From Ectothiorhodospiraceae bacterium (GTDB lineage: Bacteria > Pseudomonadota > Gammaproteobacteria > Nitrococcales > Halorhodospiraceae), in NCBI GenBank assembly GCA_003552345.1, contig PULM01000060.1, forward strand, positions 1 through 35,311: a stretch of 35,311 nucleotides of DNA, given 5' to 3'. Made by a program: the position numbers and the translations under genes. How positions within the stretch are numbered: position 1 is the first letter of the stretch; the number at the start of each line of letters is the position of its first letter. Of this stretch, positions 1 to 8,223 are shown in pieces. Below the pieces are notes generated by a model, which did no database searches, was not told the DNA's origin, and saw only the letters and a list, made by a program, of their open reading frames with translations.

Positions 1-1
1 C

Positions 2-64
2 CTCAAGCGCAAGGATCGGAGCCGCTACCAGGACGTCATCGAGCGTCTCGGCATTCGCAAGTAA
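2..64 (+). CDS. rpsO: 30S ribosomal protein S15, C-terminal fragment
   Basis: The first 20 codons of the window read as the C-terminal tail of ribosomal protein S15 (ends DVIERLGIRK, then TAA at 62-64). The start lies outside the window. S15 binds 16S rRNA in the small subunit. The identification rests on this conserved tail and on its position directly before pnp, the classic rpsO-pnp order. Only 19 bases separate the two genes, so they are probably co-transcribed. There is no room here for the long structured spacer seen between these genes in E. coli. Confidence 0.9.
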   Translation, partial: LKRKDRSRYQDVIERLGIRK

Positions 65-83
65 GCGCAAGGGGTAAAGAACG

Positions 84-2192
84 ATGAGCGAGAGCCAGCT
101 ATCCCTGACCCCGGTCAAGCGCAGCTTCCAGTTCGGTCAGCATCAGGTGACTCTGGAGACCGGGGGTGTGGCCCGTCAGGCCGACGGTGCCGTCCTGGTG
201 GACATGGCGGACACGGTGGTCCTGGTCACCGTGGTCGGTAAGAAGGACCCCTCCGCGGCGCGTGACTTCCTTCCGCTGACGGTCAACTATCAGGAGCGCA
301 CCTACGCGGCGGGACGGATCCCGGGCGGCTTCTTCAAGCGCGAGGGCCGTCCCTCCGAGAAGGAGACCCTGACCTGCCGCCTGATCGACCGGCCGATCCG
401 GCCCCTGTTCCCCGAGGGATTCCGCCAGGAGGTGCAGGTCATCGCCACGGTGCTCTCGCTCAACGACGAGGTCGACGCCGACGTGCCGGCGATGATCGGC
501 ACCTCGGCCGCGTTGGCGCTCTCCGGGATCCCCTTCGAGGGGCCCATCGGCGCCTGCCGGGTCGGGTACCTCGATGGCGAGTTCGTACTCAACCCGACCT
601 TCAGCCAGACGGCCGAGTCGGACCTGGACCTGGTGGTCGCCGGTACCCGCGACGCCGTGCTCATGGTCGAGTCCGAGGCCAACCTGCTGCCCGAGAGCAC
701 CATGCTCGACGCCGTGCTCTACGGTCACGAGCAGATGCAGGTGGCCATCGACACCATCAACGACCTGGCCGCCGAGGCCGGCAAGCCGCGCTGGGACTGG
801 CAGCCGCCGGAGAAGAACGAGACGCTGGACTCCGCCGTGGCCGACCTGGTCGCTTCCGATCTCGAGGCCGCCTACCAGGTCGCCGACAAGCAGGAGCGCA
901 GCGAGCGGGTTGGCGCCCTGCGCGAGAAGGTGCTCGAGGAGCTGGTCGACGAGGAGACGGAAGGGCGCAGCGCCGGGGAGGTCGGTGAGGCGTTCAAGAG
1001 CCTGGAGAAGAAGATCGTGCGCGGCCGCATCCTCGCCGGAAACCCGCGCATCGACGGCCGCGACAACCACACCGTGCGGCCGCTGAACATCCAGGCCGGC
1101 GTGCTGCCGCGCACCCACGGCTCGGCGATCTTCACCCGCGGCGAGACCCAGGCGATCGTGGTCACGACCCTCGGTACCGGCCGCGACGCGCAGGTGATCG
1201 ACGCCCTGGAGGGCGAGCGCCGCGAGCCCTTCATGCTGCACTACAACTTCCCGCCCTACTGCGTGGGCGAGACGGGTTTCATCGGCTCGCCCAAGCGCCG
1301 TGAGATCGGCCACGGCAAGCTGGCCAAGCGCGGCGTCGAGGCGGTGATGCCCTCGGATGAGGAGTTCCCCTACGTCATCCGCGTCGTCTCCGAGGTCACC
1401 GAGTCCAACGGCTCCTCGTCGATGGCCACGGTCTGTGGCACCAGCCTGTCGCTGATGGACGCCGGTGTGCCGCTCAAGGCGCAGGTAGCCGGCATCGCCA
1501 TGGGCCTGATCAAGGAGGGCGACGACTTCGCCGTCCTGACCGACATCCTCGGTGACGAGGATCACCTCGGGGATATGGACTTCAAGGTCGCCGGCAGCGA
1601 GGATGGTGTCACCGCGCTGCAGATGGACATCAAGATCGACGGCATCACCCGGGAAATCATGGAGCGGGCCCTGGAGCAGGCGCGCTCGGGTCGGCTGCAC
1701 ATCCTAGAGCAGATGAACCAGGTCATCGCTCACCCGCGTGAGCAGATGTCCGAGTACGCCCCGCGTCTGCTGACCATGAAGATCGATCCGGAGCGCATCC
1801 GTGACGTCATCGGCAAGGGCGGCGCCACGATCCGCGGGCTGACCGAGGAGACGGGCACCAACATCGACATCAGCGACGAAGGCGTGGTGACCATCGCCTC
1901 TGCCGACAAGGCGGCGGCCGAGGAGGCCAAGAAGCGCATCGAGCTGCTGACCGCCGACGTCGAGGTGGGTCGGATCTACGAGGGCAAGGTCGCCAAGCTG
2001 ATGGACTTCGGCGCCTTCGTGAATATCCTCCCTGGTCGTGATGGCCTGGTGCACATCTCGCAGATCTCCAACAACCGGGTCGAGAACGTCGCCGACGAGC
2101 TCTCCGAGGGCGACTCGGTTCGGGTCAAGGTGCTCGAGGTCGATCGCCAGGGCCGGATCCGGCTGTCGATGAAGGCGGTCGAGGAGGGCTGA
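84..2192 (+). CDS. pnp: Polyribonucleotide nucleotidyltransferase (PNPase)
   Basis: PNPase is the phosphorolytic 3'-5' exoribonuclease of the RNA degradosome: it releases nucleoside diphosphates and can add tails in reverse. The 702-residue product has the normal family length. Visible in order are a first RNase PH domain ([17 protein letters not shown]), an all-helical linker, a second catalytic RNase PH domain ([23 protein letters not shown] region and [12 protein letters not shown]), a KH domain with the GKGG loop ([18 protein letters not shown]), and a C-terminal S1 domain ([19 protein letters not shown]). The ATG at 84 follows a purine-rich stretch (AAGGGGTAAAG). It is co-directional with rpsO and probably shares its transcript. 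A GC-rich hairpin follows the stop codon. Confidence 0.98.
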   Translation: MSESQLSLTPVKRSFQFGQHQVTLETGGVARQADGAVLVDMADTVVLVTVVGKKDPSAARDFLPLTVNYQERTYAAGRIPGGFFKREGRPSEKETLTCRLIDRPIRPLFPEGFRQEVQVIATVLSLNDEVDADVPAMIGTSAALALSGIPFEGPIGACRVGYLDGEFVLNPTFSQTAESDLDLVVAGTRDAVLMVESEANLLPESTMLDAVLYGHEQMQVAIDTINDLAAEAGKPRWDWQPPEKNETLDSAVADLVASDLEAAYQVADKQERSERVGALREKVLEELVDEETEGRSAGEVGEAFKSLEKKIVRGRILAGNPRIDGRDNHTVRPLNIQAGVLPRTHGSAIFTRGETQAIVVTTLGTGRDAQVIDALEGERREPFMLHYNFPPYCVGETGFIGSPKRREIGHGKLAKRGVEAVMPSDEEFPYVIRVVSEVTESNGSSSMATVCGTSLSLMDAGVPLKAQVAGIAMGLIKEGDDFAVLTDILGDEDHLGDMDFKVAGSEDGVTALQMDIKIDGITREIMERALEQARSGRLHILEQMNQVIAHPREQMSEYAPRLLTMKIDPERIRDVIGKGGATIRGLTEETGTNIDISDEGVVTIASADKAAAEEAKKRIELLTADVEVGRIYEGKVAKLMDFGAFVNILPGRDGLVHISQISNNRVENVADELSEGDSVRVKVLEVDRQGRIRLSMKAVEEG

Positions 2193-2215
2193 CCTCCCGA
2201 CGGCCACTGCAGCAG

Positions 2216-2244
2216 CGTGGCGCCGGCTTGCGGCCGGCGCCACG
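2216..2244 (+). terminator. Perfect GC hairpin downstream of pnp (terminator-like)
   Basis: A 12-bp perfect inverted repeat (CGTGGCGCCGGC / GCCGGCGCCACG) encloses a 5-base TTGCG loop, 23 bases after the pnp stop codon. No T-tract follows, so it is not a canonical intrinsic terminator. It could act as a mRNA 3'-end stabiliser, a processing site or a U-less terminator. The next gene starts 45 bases further on. Confidence 0.5.
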
Positions 2245-2289
2245 GCGGCTACCCTGAACCAGGGGGCCAGCGAGTGTCGGGGGGCTGCA

Positions 2290-2940
2290 GTGGTCGAGGC
2301 CAGGCCCAGGGATGGCGAGCACGCCGCGCTGCTCGTCGTCGACGTCCAGCCGGACTTCATGCCCGGCGGCGCACTACCCACCCAGGACGGGGATCAGATC
2401 GTCGATCCCATTGCCCGGTTGCTTGAGCAGGGCGGCACCCGCTACGTGGTGGCCACCCAGGACTGGCACCCACCGGGGCACATCTCCTTCGCATCCAGTC
2501 ATGCCGGATGCTCCCCCTTTGAGGTGATGGAACTGCACGGCGTTGAGCAGGTGCTCTGGCCGGATCACTGCGTCCAGGATACCCCGGGGGCGGCGCTGCA
2601 TTCCGGCATCCCGTGGCGGCACGCCGATTTGATCCTGCGTAAGGCCACCGACCCCTGGGTGGATTCCTATAGCGCTTTTCGGGAGAACTTCGCACCTGGC
2701 GGCTGGCGCCCGTCCACCGGCCTGGCGGGCTATCTGGGCGAGCTTGGCGTCGAGCAGCTCTACGTCTGCGGCCTGGCGCGGGACTACTGCGCGCTGTGGA
2801 GCGCGGAGGACGGGGCCCGGGCCGGTTTCCGGGTGCACTTCCTGTGGGATTTGACTCGGCCGGTGGATGCCAGCAACGACGCCTCGGTGCGCCGGACCCT
2901 GCAGGCTGCCGGGGTGGAGATCGTCACCGGGACGCCTTAG
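2290..2940 (+). CDS. Nicotinamidase / isochorismatase-family hydrolase
   Basis: This is a 216-residue cysteine hydrolase of the isochorismatase-like superfamily, most like nicotinamidase (PncA). PncA converts nicotinamide to nicotinate in NAD salvage. The catalytic triad is visible: Asp in LLVVDVQPDF, Lys in ILRKATDPW, and the nucleophilic Cys in YVCGLARDYC. The metal-binding DWHPPGH motif is also present. Length and motif order fit PncA, but the exact amide substrate is inferred. The start is a GTG with no strong ribosome binding site; a nearby alternative cannot be excluded. The gene is convergent with imuB, with only 4 bases between the stop codons. Confidence 0.85.
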   Translation: MVEARPRDGEHAALLVVDVQPDFMPGGALPTQDGDQIVDPIARLLEQGGTRYVVATQDWHPPGHISFASSHAGCSPFEVMELHGVEQVLWPDHCVQDTPGAALHSGIPWRHADLILRKATDPWVDSYSAFRENFAPGGWRPSTGLAGYLGELGVEQLYVCGLARDYCALWSAEDGARAGFRVHFLWDLTRPVDASNDASVRRTLQAAGVEIVTGTP

Positions 2941-2944
2941 GCCG

Positions 2945-4240
2945 TTAGGCGAAGAAGCCATGCAGGTGCCAGGCGTAGGGCGGGCGCCGGTCGCGAAAGA
3001 TCCATAGACGGCTGCCAGCGGGTGTGCGGGCCACGTAGTAGTCCCGGGCGATGTCGTCCCCATCCCACCAGCCGCCCTCGATCCGTTCCGGACCGGTCTC
3101 CAGGTGCAGGGGGCCGCCCCAGTGGGGGCCGTGGCCGCCGTCGCGCAGGCGCTGCGGGCGGGGCAGCAGCCAGACCGGCCGCTGTGGCGTGACCGCGGTC
3201 GGCTCCCCGGGATGCTCCAGCGGCAGGCGACGCCACGCCCGCTCCGGCCGGGGATCGGGGTAGGTGGCCAGGCGGTGCACGGCGTCCGCCCCGAGACGGG
3301 CGATGAGCCGCTCGCCGAGGGTGCGGATGGCATCACCGCTGGTACCGGGGTCCTCGAAGAGCTGGCCGCTGTTGCCGTGGTAGGGCAGCAGCTGATCCGC
3401 CTCCAGGCGCACCGCCACCGCCACGTCAGGCAGTGTCTGGCGCTCCAGCCGGTGGCGGGCGATGTGCGTCATGTGCTCGAGATCCCGGGTCGGGCGCAGG
3501 AAACCCAGGGTCAGAACGGTCTCGGGGGTATCGGGATGCTCCAGGACCACGGCGGCCTGCTGGATCCCGGCATCGAGCCCGCGCAACACCCCCACCAGGG
3601 CGCGCAGCAAGCGCTGCAAGGCGAAGTCGGTGGCACGCGTGGCTGCCGTCGGGGCGGGCAGCTCCAGGCGGCCACGGTAGCGCTGCGGCGGCGGAATGCA
3701 GTGTCGGGGCTCGGGGCGTTCGCCCACCGCCTGCTCCAGTCGGCGGACCGGGGCCGTTCCCACGCGCCGACGCAGCCCGCTGCGGGGCATGCGCAGGCAG
3801 TCACCCAGCCGGCTCAGTCCCAGGGCCTCCAGGGCCGCCTGCTGGGCCGAGGTGGGGTCGAGGAGCTGGCACGGCAGGGGCATCAGCGCGCGGCGCAGCG
3901 CCGGCCCTTCGGTCACCTGGACGCCCGGACAGCCCCGGGCCAGTAGGCGGGCGCCCTGAGGGGTGGGGGCCGTGGCCAGGGCCACCGGGCCGTGGCCGAG
4001 GTCGGTCAGGGCTTCGTGGGCGCGGCGCTGGATCTCGGCCAGTCCGCCGAACAGCCGCCGGCTGCCGCCAACCTCAAGGAAGACGGTGTCCGGGGGCTCG
4101 AGGCTTGCCTGATGGGTGAGCTCCAAGCCCCACAGGGCGATCTGCTCGAGGACGTCGCCCGCCGGGGCCGGGCCGGCCCCGGCGGTGGGCGCGGGCAGAT
4201 GGATGGCGAGCCACAGCGGGCCGGTGTGCGGCTCCGGCAT
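2945..4240 (-). CDS. imuB: ImuB, Y-family polymerase-like protein of the SOS mutasome
   Basis: This 431-residue protein resembles ImuB, the Y-family polymerase relative that acts as a non-catalytic hub linking ImuA, the beta clamp and the error-prone polymerase DnaE2 during damage-induced mutagenesis. The N-terminus reads LWLAIHLPAP where active DinB-type polymerases carry an acidic metal-binding motif, so a catalytic site seems absent. The thumb/helix-hairpin region (LEALGLSRLGDCLRMPRSGL) and the little-finger-like C-terminal half are recognisable. The ATG at 4240 starts 21 bases after the imuA stop codon. It is the last gene of the lexA-imuA-imuB operon. No dnaE2 follows: the next gene is the convergent nicotinamidase. 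Confidence 0.88.
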   Translation of the reverse strand: MPEPHTGPLWLAIHLPAPTAGAGPAPAGDVLEQIALWGLELTHQASLEPPDTVFLEVGGSRRLFGGLAEIQRRAHEALTDLGHGPVALATAPTPQGARLLARGCPGVQVTEGPALRRALMPLPCQLLDPTSAQQAALEALGLSRLGDCLRMPRSGLRRRVGTAPVRRLEQAVGERPEPRHCIPPPQRYRGRLELPAPTAATRATDFALQRLLRALVGVLRGLDAGIQQAAVVLEHPDTPETVLTLGFLRPTRDLEHMTHIARHRLERQTLPDVAVAVRLEADQLLPYHGNSGQLFEDPGTSGDAIRTLGERLIARLGADAVHRLATYPDPRPERAWRRLPLEHPGEPTAVTPQRPVWLLPRPQRLRDGGHGPHWGGPLHLETGPERIEGGWWDGDDIARDYYVARTPAGSRLWIFRDRRPPYAWHLHGFFA

Positions 4241-4261
4241 GCTCGGGCGGGGCGTGACGCG

Positions 4262-5107
4262 CTAGAGGGGCAGGCGCAGCTGCCCGGCGCTGGCCCGCGA
4301 GCGGGGGGTCTGGCGCCGCGCCCGCCCTGCAGCGGCAGCCACGGCCGGGCGGGGACGGTCGGGGGCCTCTTCCTGGGCGCCTGCCTCGGCCGTTCTGCCG
4401 ATGTGCTCGGCACAGGGGCTCGGATAGCGGGTGGCCCTGGGGGCGGCCGCGCCGGTGCCCGGGGGTGCCGACGCCCCGGGATGGAGCCGCAGCCGGCGTG
4501 GCCGGGCGCCCCGGCACTTGAGCAGGTCGACGCCGAGCGCGGCGTCCGTCTCCATCTCCGCTTCCGGCTGCAGGGCCAGGCGGATGGCCGCCGTGGAGGC
4601 CTGGTGCCGTGCATCGTGTGGGCGAAACAGTGCCGCCCAGCTGCCGCCGGTCTCGGCGGCCAGTTGCAGGCGGCGCAGGGCGGTCCGGTCTGCCTGACGG
4701 GGCCAGCCGACCACGGCGCCGCAGGTTCCGCTGCGCAGCGCCTGCTCCATGGCCCAGAGGTGGTCCTCGTGGGCCCGGGGATGGATGAGCAGGACCCGCG
4801 AGAGATCCACGCCCGCATGGGCCAGCCCCGGGGCATAGGGGATGTACGGGGGGGCGACCAGGGCCAGCCACTGCCGGCGCCGGCTCAGCGCCGCCAGGCT
4901 GGGCAGGATCAGCTGCATCTCGCCGATGGCTGGTTGCTCGTGGAAGATCTCGGTGACGGTGCCCAGCGGCCAGCCACCATCAGGCAGAGCGGCATCCAGT
5001 TCCGGATACCCGGTACCCAGGGCAGGTTGCCGGGCGGTCTCGGACCGGCGCCCGGGGCGCCAGATGCGCGGATCGTTCAGCAGCGGTTGCAGGGCAGCTT
5101 CGCTCAC
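4262..5107 (-). CDS. imuA: ImuA, RecA-like SOS mutagenesis accessory protein
   Basis: This 281-residue protein is recognised as ImuA, a RecA-related, SulA-like partner of ImuB in the SOS mutasome. The N-terminus has the family pattern: a short lead (LLNDPRIWRPGR), then TGYPELDAALPDGGWPLGTVTEIF, a RecA-core-like segment in which the P-loop is degenerate, and LALVAPPYIPYAPGLAHAGVD. The C-terminal part is rich in Ala, Pro and Arg and weakly conserved. The start is a GTG chosen because a perfect AGGAGG lies 7 bases upstream. It begins 12 bases after the lexA stop, so the two genes are co-transcribed and should be SOS-induced. Confidence 0.86.
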   Translation of the reverse strand: MSEAALQPLLNDPRIWRPGRRSETARQPALGTGYPELDAALPDGGWPLGTVTEIFHEQPAIGEMQLILPSLAALSRRRQWLALVAPPYIPYAPGLAHAGVDLSRVLLIHPRAHEDHLWAMEQALRSGTCGAVVGWPRQADRTALRRLQLAAETGGSWAALFRPHDARHQASTAAIRLALQPEAEMETDAALGVDLLKCRGARPRRLRLHPGASAPPGTGAAAPRATRYPSPCAEHIGRTAEAGAQEEAPDRPRPAVAAAAGRARRQTPRSRASAGQLRLPL

Positions 5108-5114
5108 GGTTGCG

Positions 5115-5120
5115 CCTCCT
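5115..5120 (-). promoter_or_regulatory. Strong Shine-Dalgarno deciding the imuA GTG start
   Basis: On the minus strand the sequence reads AGGAGG, 7 bases before GTG at 5107. It overlaps the first base of the lexA stop codon region, suggesting tight coupling of imuA translation to lexA. Confidence 0.75.
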
Positions 5121-5794
5121 CAGTCGGACGCCGGCTTGCCTTCCGGCCCGCGCGGGTCGAGTGGACTTCGCAGTACGCCCACACCGATGCCCTCAAGCAC
5201 CACATCCTGGCCATCCGCCGCCACCTCGATGACCGGGTAATCCGGATGGGCCGGGATCAGCCGCAGCAGGCCCTGGCGACGCTCCAGGAACTTGACGGTG
5301 ACCTCGTCGTGGAGACGGGCCACCACGATCTGCCCATCCCGCGCCTCGGTGTCCCGGCGCACGGCGAGCAGGTCGCCGTCGAGGATGCCGGCATCGCGCA
5401 TGCTCTCGCCGCGCACACGCAGCAGATAGTCGGCCGGGGGCGAGAACAGGGCGGCATCCACCTGGCAGTGGCGCTCGATGCTCTCCTCGGCGAGCAGCGG
5501 GCTGCCGGCGGCGACCCGGCCAACCACCGGCAGCCCGGCGGCCTCCGGCTCCTCGGCGGTCGGCGAGGGCTCGGGGGCGAAGGCGTCGGTCAGCCGGATG
5601 CCCCGCGAGGCGCCGCGGCGCATCTCAATGGCACCCTTGCGCGCGAGGGCACGCAGGTGGGATTCAGCGGCGTTGGGGGAGCGGAAGCCGAGGCTCTCGC
5701 AGATCTCGGCCCGCGTGGGGGGGTACCCCCGCTCGGCCACGGAACGGCGGATGAGCTCAAGGATCTCGCGTTGACGGGCTGTAAGGGTATCCAT
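5120..5794 (-). CDS. lexA: LexA repressor, SOS regulator
   Basis: LexA represses the SOS regulon and self-cleaves when RecA filaments form. The ORF track extends to 5971, but family alignment places the start at the ATG giving [19 protein letters not shown], a 224-residue protein. It has an N-terminal winged helix-turn-helix (about residues 1-65) and a C-terminal S24 peptidase domain. The cleavage site is Ala96-Gly97 (VAAGSP), the nucleophile Ser131 (RGESMRD) and the general base Lys168 (TVKFLER). The 37-residue Ser-Lys spacing is that of E. coli LexA. It heads lexA-imuA-imuB. LexA-box-like sequences lie directly before the start, and the predicted promoter leaves almost no leader. Confidence 0.96.
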   Translation of the reverse strand: MDTLTARQREILELIRRSVAERGYPPTRAEICESLGFRSPNAAESHLRALARKGAIEMRRGASRGIRLTDAFAPEPSPTAEEPEAAGLPVVGRVAAGSPLLAEESIERHCQVDAALFSPPADYLLRVRGESMRDAGILDGDLLAVRRDTEARDGQIVVARLHDEVTVKFLERRQGLLRLIPAHPDYPVIEVAADGQDVVLEGIGVGVLRSPLDPRGPEGKPASD

Positions 5795-5796
5795 GG

Positions 5797-5812
5797 GTAG
5801 TACTATATACAG
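5797..5812 (-). promoter_or_regulatory. Candidate LexA (SOS) box proximal to lexA
   Basis: The minus strand reads CTGTATATAGTACTAC. The first nine bases match the gammaproteobacterial SOS consensus half CTGTATATA exactly; the second half is degenerate (ends TAC rather than CAG). It overlaps the predicted -10 of the lexA promoter, as expected for an autorepressed gene. Confidence 0.55.
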
Positions 5813-5830
5813 GACTGGCCTTATGTACAA
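5802..5830 (-). promoter_or_regulatory. Predicted sigma70 promoter of lexA-imuAB
   Basis: Minus strand: -35 TTGTAC (5825-5830), a 17-base spacer, and -10 TATAGT (5802-5807). The ATG begins 8 bases after the -10, so transcription would start at or within a base or two of the start codon. No Shine-Dalgarno precedes the ATG, consistent with a leaderless message. Confidence 0.5.
5815..5830 (-). promoter_or_regulatory. Candidate second LexA box upstream of lexA
   Basis: The minus strand reads TTGTACATAAGGCCAG, a TTG-N10-CAG element that resembles the CTG-N10-CAG SOS box. It lies 18 bases upstream of the first candidate box and covers the predicted -35. Two tandem operators before lexA are known in E. 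coli. Confidence 0.4.
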
Positions 5831-5962
5831 CCCATTCGGCGCGTCGCCGTGGTGCGGGGGTCGAAGGCGCCGCGTACAGGGGTGGTCCCTTGCCACAGCC
5901 CCGCTGCCGTCTGACACTCTCTCTGCTGAGCCCTCAACCCAGAACCCTGACCCCCGAGGCCC

Positions 5963-8173
5963 ATGGTCCAATCCGCCCTAGCCGACATCGACGACGTCAC
6001 CACCCTGGAGCCGGCGGCCTGGCTGCACCGCCTGCCGGTGTCGCTCAGTGACGCCGACCGCGAGCTCCTCGAGCGCGCCTGGGCCCGGGCCCAGGCCGGC
6101 TACGGGGAGGGGCTGCGCGACTCCGGCGAGCCGTACTTCGCCCACGCCGTCTACACCGCGACCATCCTCGCCGAGCTGGGTCTGGATGCCCCGACCCTGG
6201 CAGCGGCGCTGATCCACGATCTGCCCGGGTTGCAGGAGGGCGCCCTCGACGGTCTGCGCAAGCACCTGGGTCGGGATATCGCCGACCTCGCCCAGGGCGT
6301 GTGCCGCATGCACGGCATCGGGCGCTTCCGCGACGCCGCCGAACTCGAGGCGGCCGTTCAGGGCGAGCGGGTGGAGGGACTGCGCAAGATGTTGCTGGCC
6401 ATGGCCCGCGACGTCCGCGTGGTCTTCATCGCCCTGGCCGAGCGGCTCCACGATCTGCGCAGCTGCCGCGGACTCGCCGACGAGGCGCGTCTGCGCCTGG
6501 CCCGGGAGACGCGAGATATCTATGCGCCCCTGGCCAACCGGCGGGGGATCTGGCAGCTCAAGTGGGAGCTCGAGGATCTGGCCTTCCGCCACCTGGAGCC
6601 GGAGGCCTATATGGACCTGGCCAAGCGTCTGGCCGAGCGCCGGCGCGATCGCGAGGCCTACATCGAGCAGGTGTGCAGCCAGCTGCAGGCGGCCATGGAC
6701 GAGGCGGGGCTGAAGGCCGAGGTCTACGGAAGGCCCAAGCACATTTTCAGTATCTACCGAAAGATGCAGCGCAAAGGGCTGCGCTTCGATGACCTCTACG
6801 ACCTGCGCGCCGTGCGCATCCTGGTCGATGACGAGCGCACCTGCTACGCCGCCCTGGGGATCGTCCACGGCCTGTGGACGCCGATCCCGCGGGAGTTCGA
6901 CGACTACATCGCCACCCCCAAGGAGAACAACTACCGCTCCCTGCACACCGCCGTGGCCGGGCCCGAGGGCAAGGCGGTGGAGGTGCAGATCCGCACCCAC
7001 GAGATGCACGCCGAGGCGGAGCTGGGGATCGCCGCCCACTGGCGCTACAAGGAGGGCGGTCAGCAGGACGCCGAGTTCGAGGAGAAGATCGCCTGGCTGC
7101 GCCAGCTGCTCGAGTGGGGGCGTGAGGACGACGACGAGGAGGGCGATTTTGTCGACCGGGTCCGCGCCGAGGTCTTCGCCGACCGGGTCTACGCCCTGAC
7201 CCCGGGGGGTGATGTGATCGCCCTGCCGCGCGGGGCAACGGCGCTCGATTTCGCCTATCACATCCACACCGGCCTCGGGCATCGTTGCCGCGGGGCGAAG
7301 ATCAACAACCGGATCGTGCCGCTGACCCGGCCGCTGGAGAACGGCGACCGGGTCGAGATCCTCACCAGCCGCGAGGAGCGGCCCAGCCGCGACTGGATCA
7401 ATCCGGAACTCGGCTATCTCTACACCAACCGGGCCCGCACCAAGGTGCGGACCTGGTTCCGCCAGCGCGAGCACGACAAGAACGTCGCCGCCGGGCGCCA
7501 GGCCCTGGACAAGGAGCTGCGCCGGCTGGGCCTGGAGGATGTGGGGACCGACGAGGTGGTCCGGCGCAGCCGCTACAGCCGGGCGGACCTCTTCCTCGCC
7601 GCCCTGGGCCGGGGGGAGGTGACGCCGGGGCAGATCGCCGCGCTGCTGCGCGACCGCCTGTTGCCCCAGCAGCCGGCGCCCGCTCCGGCACCCGAACGTG
7701 CCCGCACCGCCGAGAAGCCGGGCGGCGACGATGACATCACCGTGGAGGGGGTGGGCAACCTGCTCACCCGCATGGCCCGCTGCTGCACCCCGGCCCCCGG
7801 GGATGCGATTGTCGGCTTCATCCCCCGGGGCTCGGGGGTGACGGTCCACCGTCAGGACTGCCGCAACGTGGAGCAGCTGCGCGAGCGCGAGCCGGAGCGT
7901 CTGCTCGACGTCAACTGGCGGACCGAGCCGGCCGGCCGCTATCCGGTGCGCATCCACGTGCGCACCAGCGTGCTCGACGGGCCGCTGAGCGAGGTCACCC
8001 GCCTCTGTGGCCACGAAGGGGTGCGCCTGGACGGGGTGCAGACCCACGCCGAGCCGGCAGACGCCTACCGCATCGACATCGACGTGCAGGTCAGCGACGT
8101 CCAGCAGCTCTCGCGGCTGATGGCCAAGCTGGCGGCCAGCGAGCGCGTGGAGCGCGTGTGGCGCGGTACATAA
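5963..8173 (+). CDS. relA: RelA, (p)ppGpp synthetase I
   Basis: This 736-residue RelA/SpoT-family protein makes (p)ppGpp from ATP and GTP/GDP on stalled ribosomes. Visible in order are a pseudo-hydrolase HD domain ([11 protein letters not shown], lacking the HDxxED signature), a synthetase domain, a TGS domain ([14 protein letters not shown]), a Cys-rich zinc-finger-like segment ([11 protein letters not shown] and HRQDCRN), and a C-terminal ACT/RRM domain. The synthetase carries [10 protein letters not shown] near residue 311, the EXDD form typical of monofunctional RelA rather than the RXKD of SpoT. The ATG at 5963 has a GAGG upstream. It is divergent from lexA across 168 bases; I see no convincing relA promoter. 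Confidence 0.94.
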   Translation: MVQSALADIDDVTTLEPAAWLHRLPVSLSDADRELLERAWARAQAGYGEGLRDSGEPYFAHAVYTATILAELGLDAPTLAAALIHDLPGLQEGALDGLRKHLGRDIADLAQGVCRMHGIGRFRDAAELEAAVQGERVEGLRKMLLAMARDVRVVFIALAERLHDLRSCRGLADEARLRLARETRDIYAPLANRRGIWQLKWELEDLAFRHLEPEAYMDLAKRLAERRRDREAYIEQVCSQLQAAMDEAGLKAEVYGRPKHIFSIYRKMQRKGLRFDDLYDLRAVRILVDDERTCYAALGIVHGLWTPIPREFDDYIATPKENNYRSLHTAVAGPEGKAVEVQIRTHEMHAEAELGIAAHWRYKEGGQQDAEFEEKIAWLRQLLEWGREDDDEEGDFVDRVRAEVFADRVYALTPGGDVIALPRGATALDFAYHIHTGLGHRCRGAKINNRIVPLTRPLENGDRVEILTSREERPSRDWINPELGYLYTNRARTKVRTWFRQREHDKNVAAGRQALDKELRRLGLEDVGTDEVVRRSRYSRADLFLAALGRGEVTPGQIAALLRDRLLPQQPAPAPAPERARTAEKPGGDDDITVEGVGNLLTRMARCCTPAPGDAIVGFIPRGSGVTVHRQDCRNVEQLREREPERLLDVNWRTEPAGRYPVRIHVRTSVLDGPLSEVTRLCGHEGVRLDGVQTHAEPADAYRIDIDVQVSDVQQLSRLMAKLAASERVERVWRGT

Positions 8174-8223
8174 CGGGGCGCTAATATTACACGGGCCATC
8201 GAAAGGCCCTGCCAGGAGTCACC

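Noticed and set aside
3992-5800. 602-residue plus-strand ORF across imuB, imuA and lexA
   Set aside because: Gly/Ala/Gln-rich with no motif; it crosses three well-supported minus-strand genes.
5795-5971. 59-residue N-terminal extension of LexA in the ORF track
   Set aside because: It translates the promoter and operator region; LexA family proteins begin at MDTLTARQ-like sequence.
5978-8047. 689-residue minus-strand ORF antisense to relA
   Set aside because: Composition is typical of an antisense shadow and relA on the plus strand is unmistakable.
8182-8209. AT-rich TAATATTA and a GGGCC/GGCCC mini-hairpin before the efflux adaptor as a promoter/attenuator
   Set aside because: No matching -35 was found at a proper distance and the 5-bp stem is too weak to support a call.
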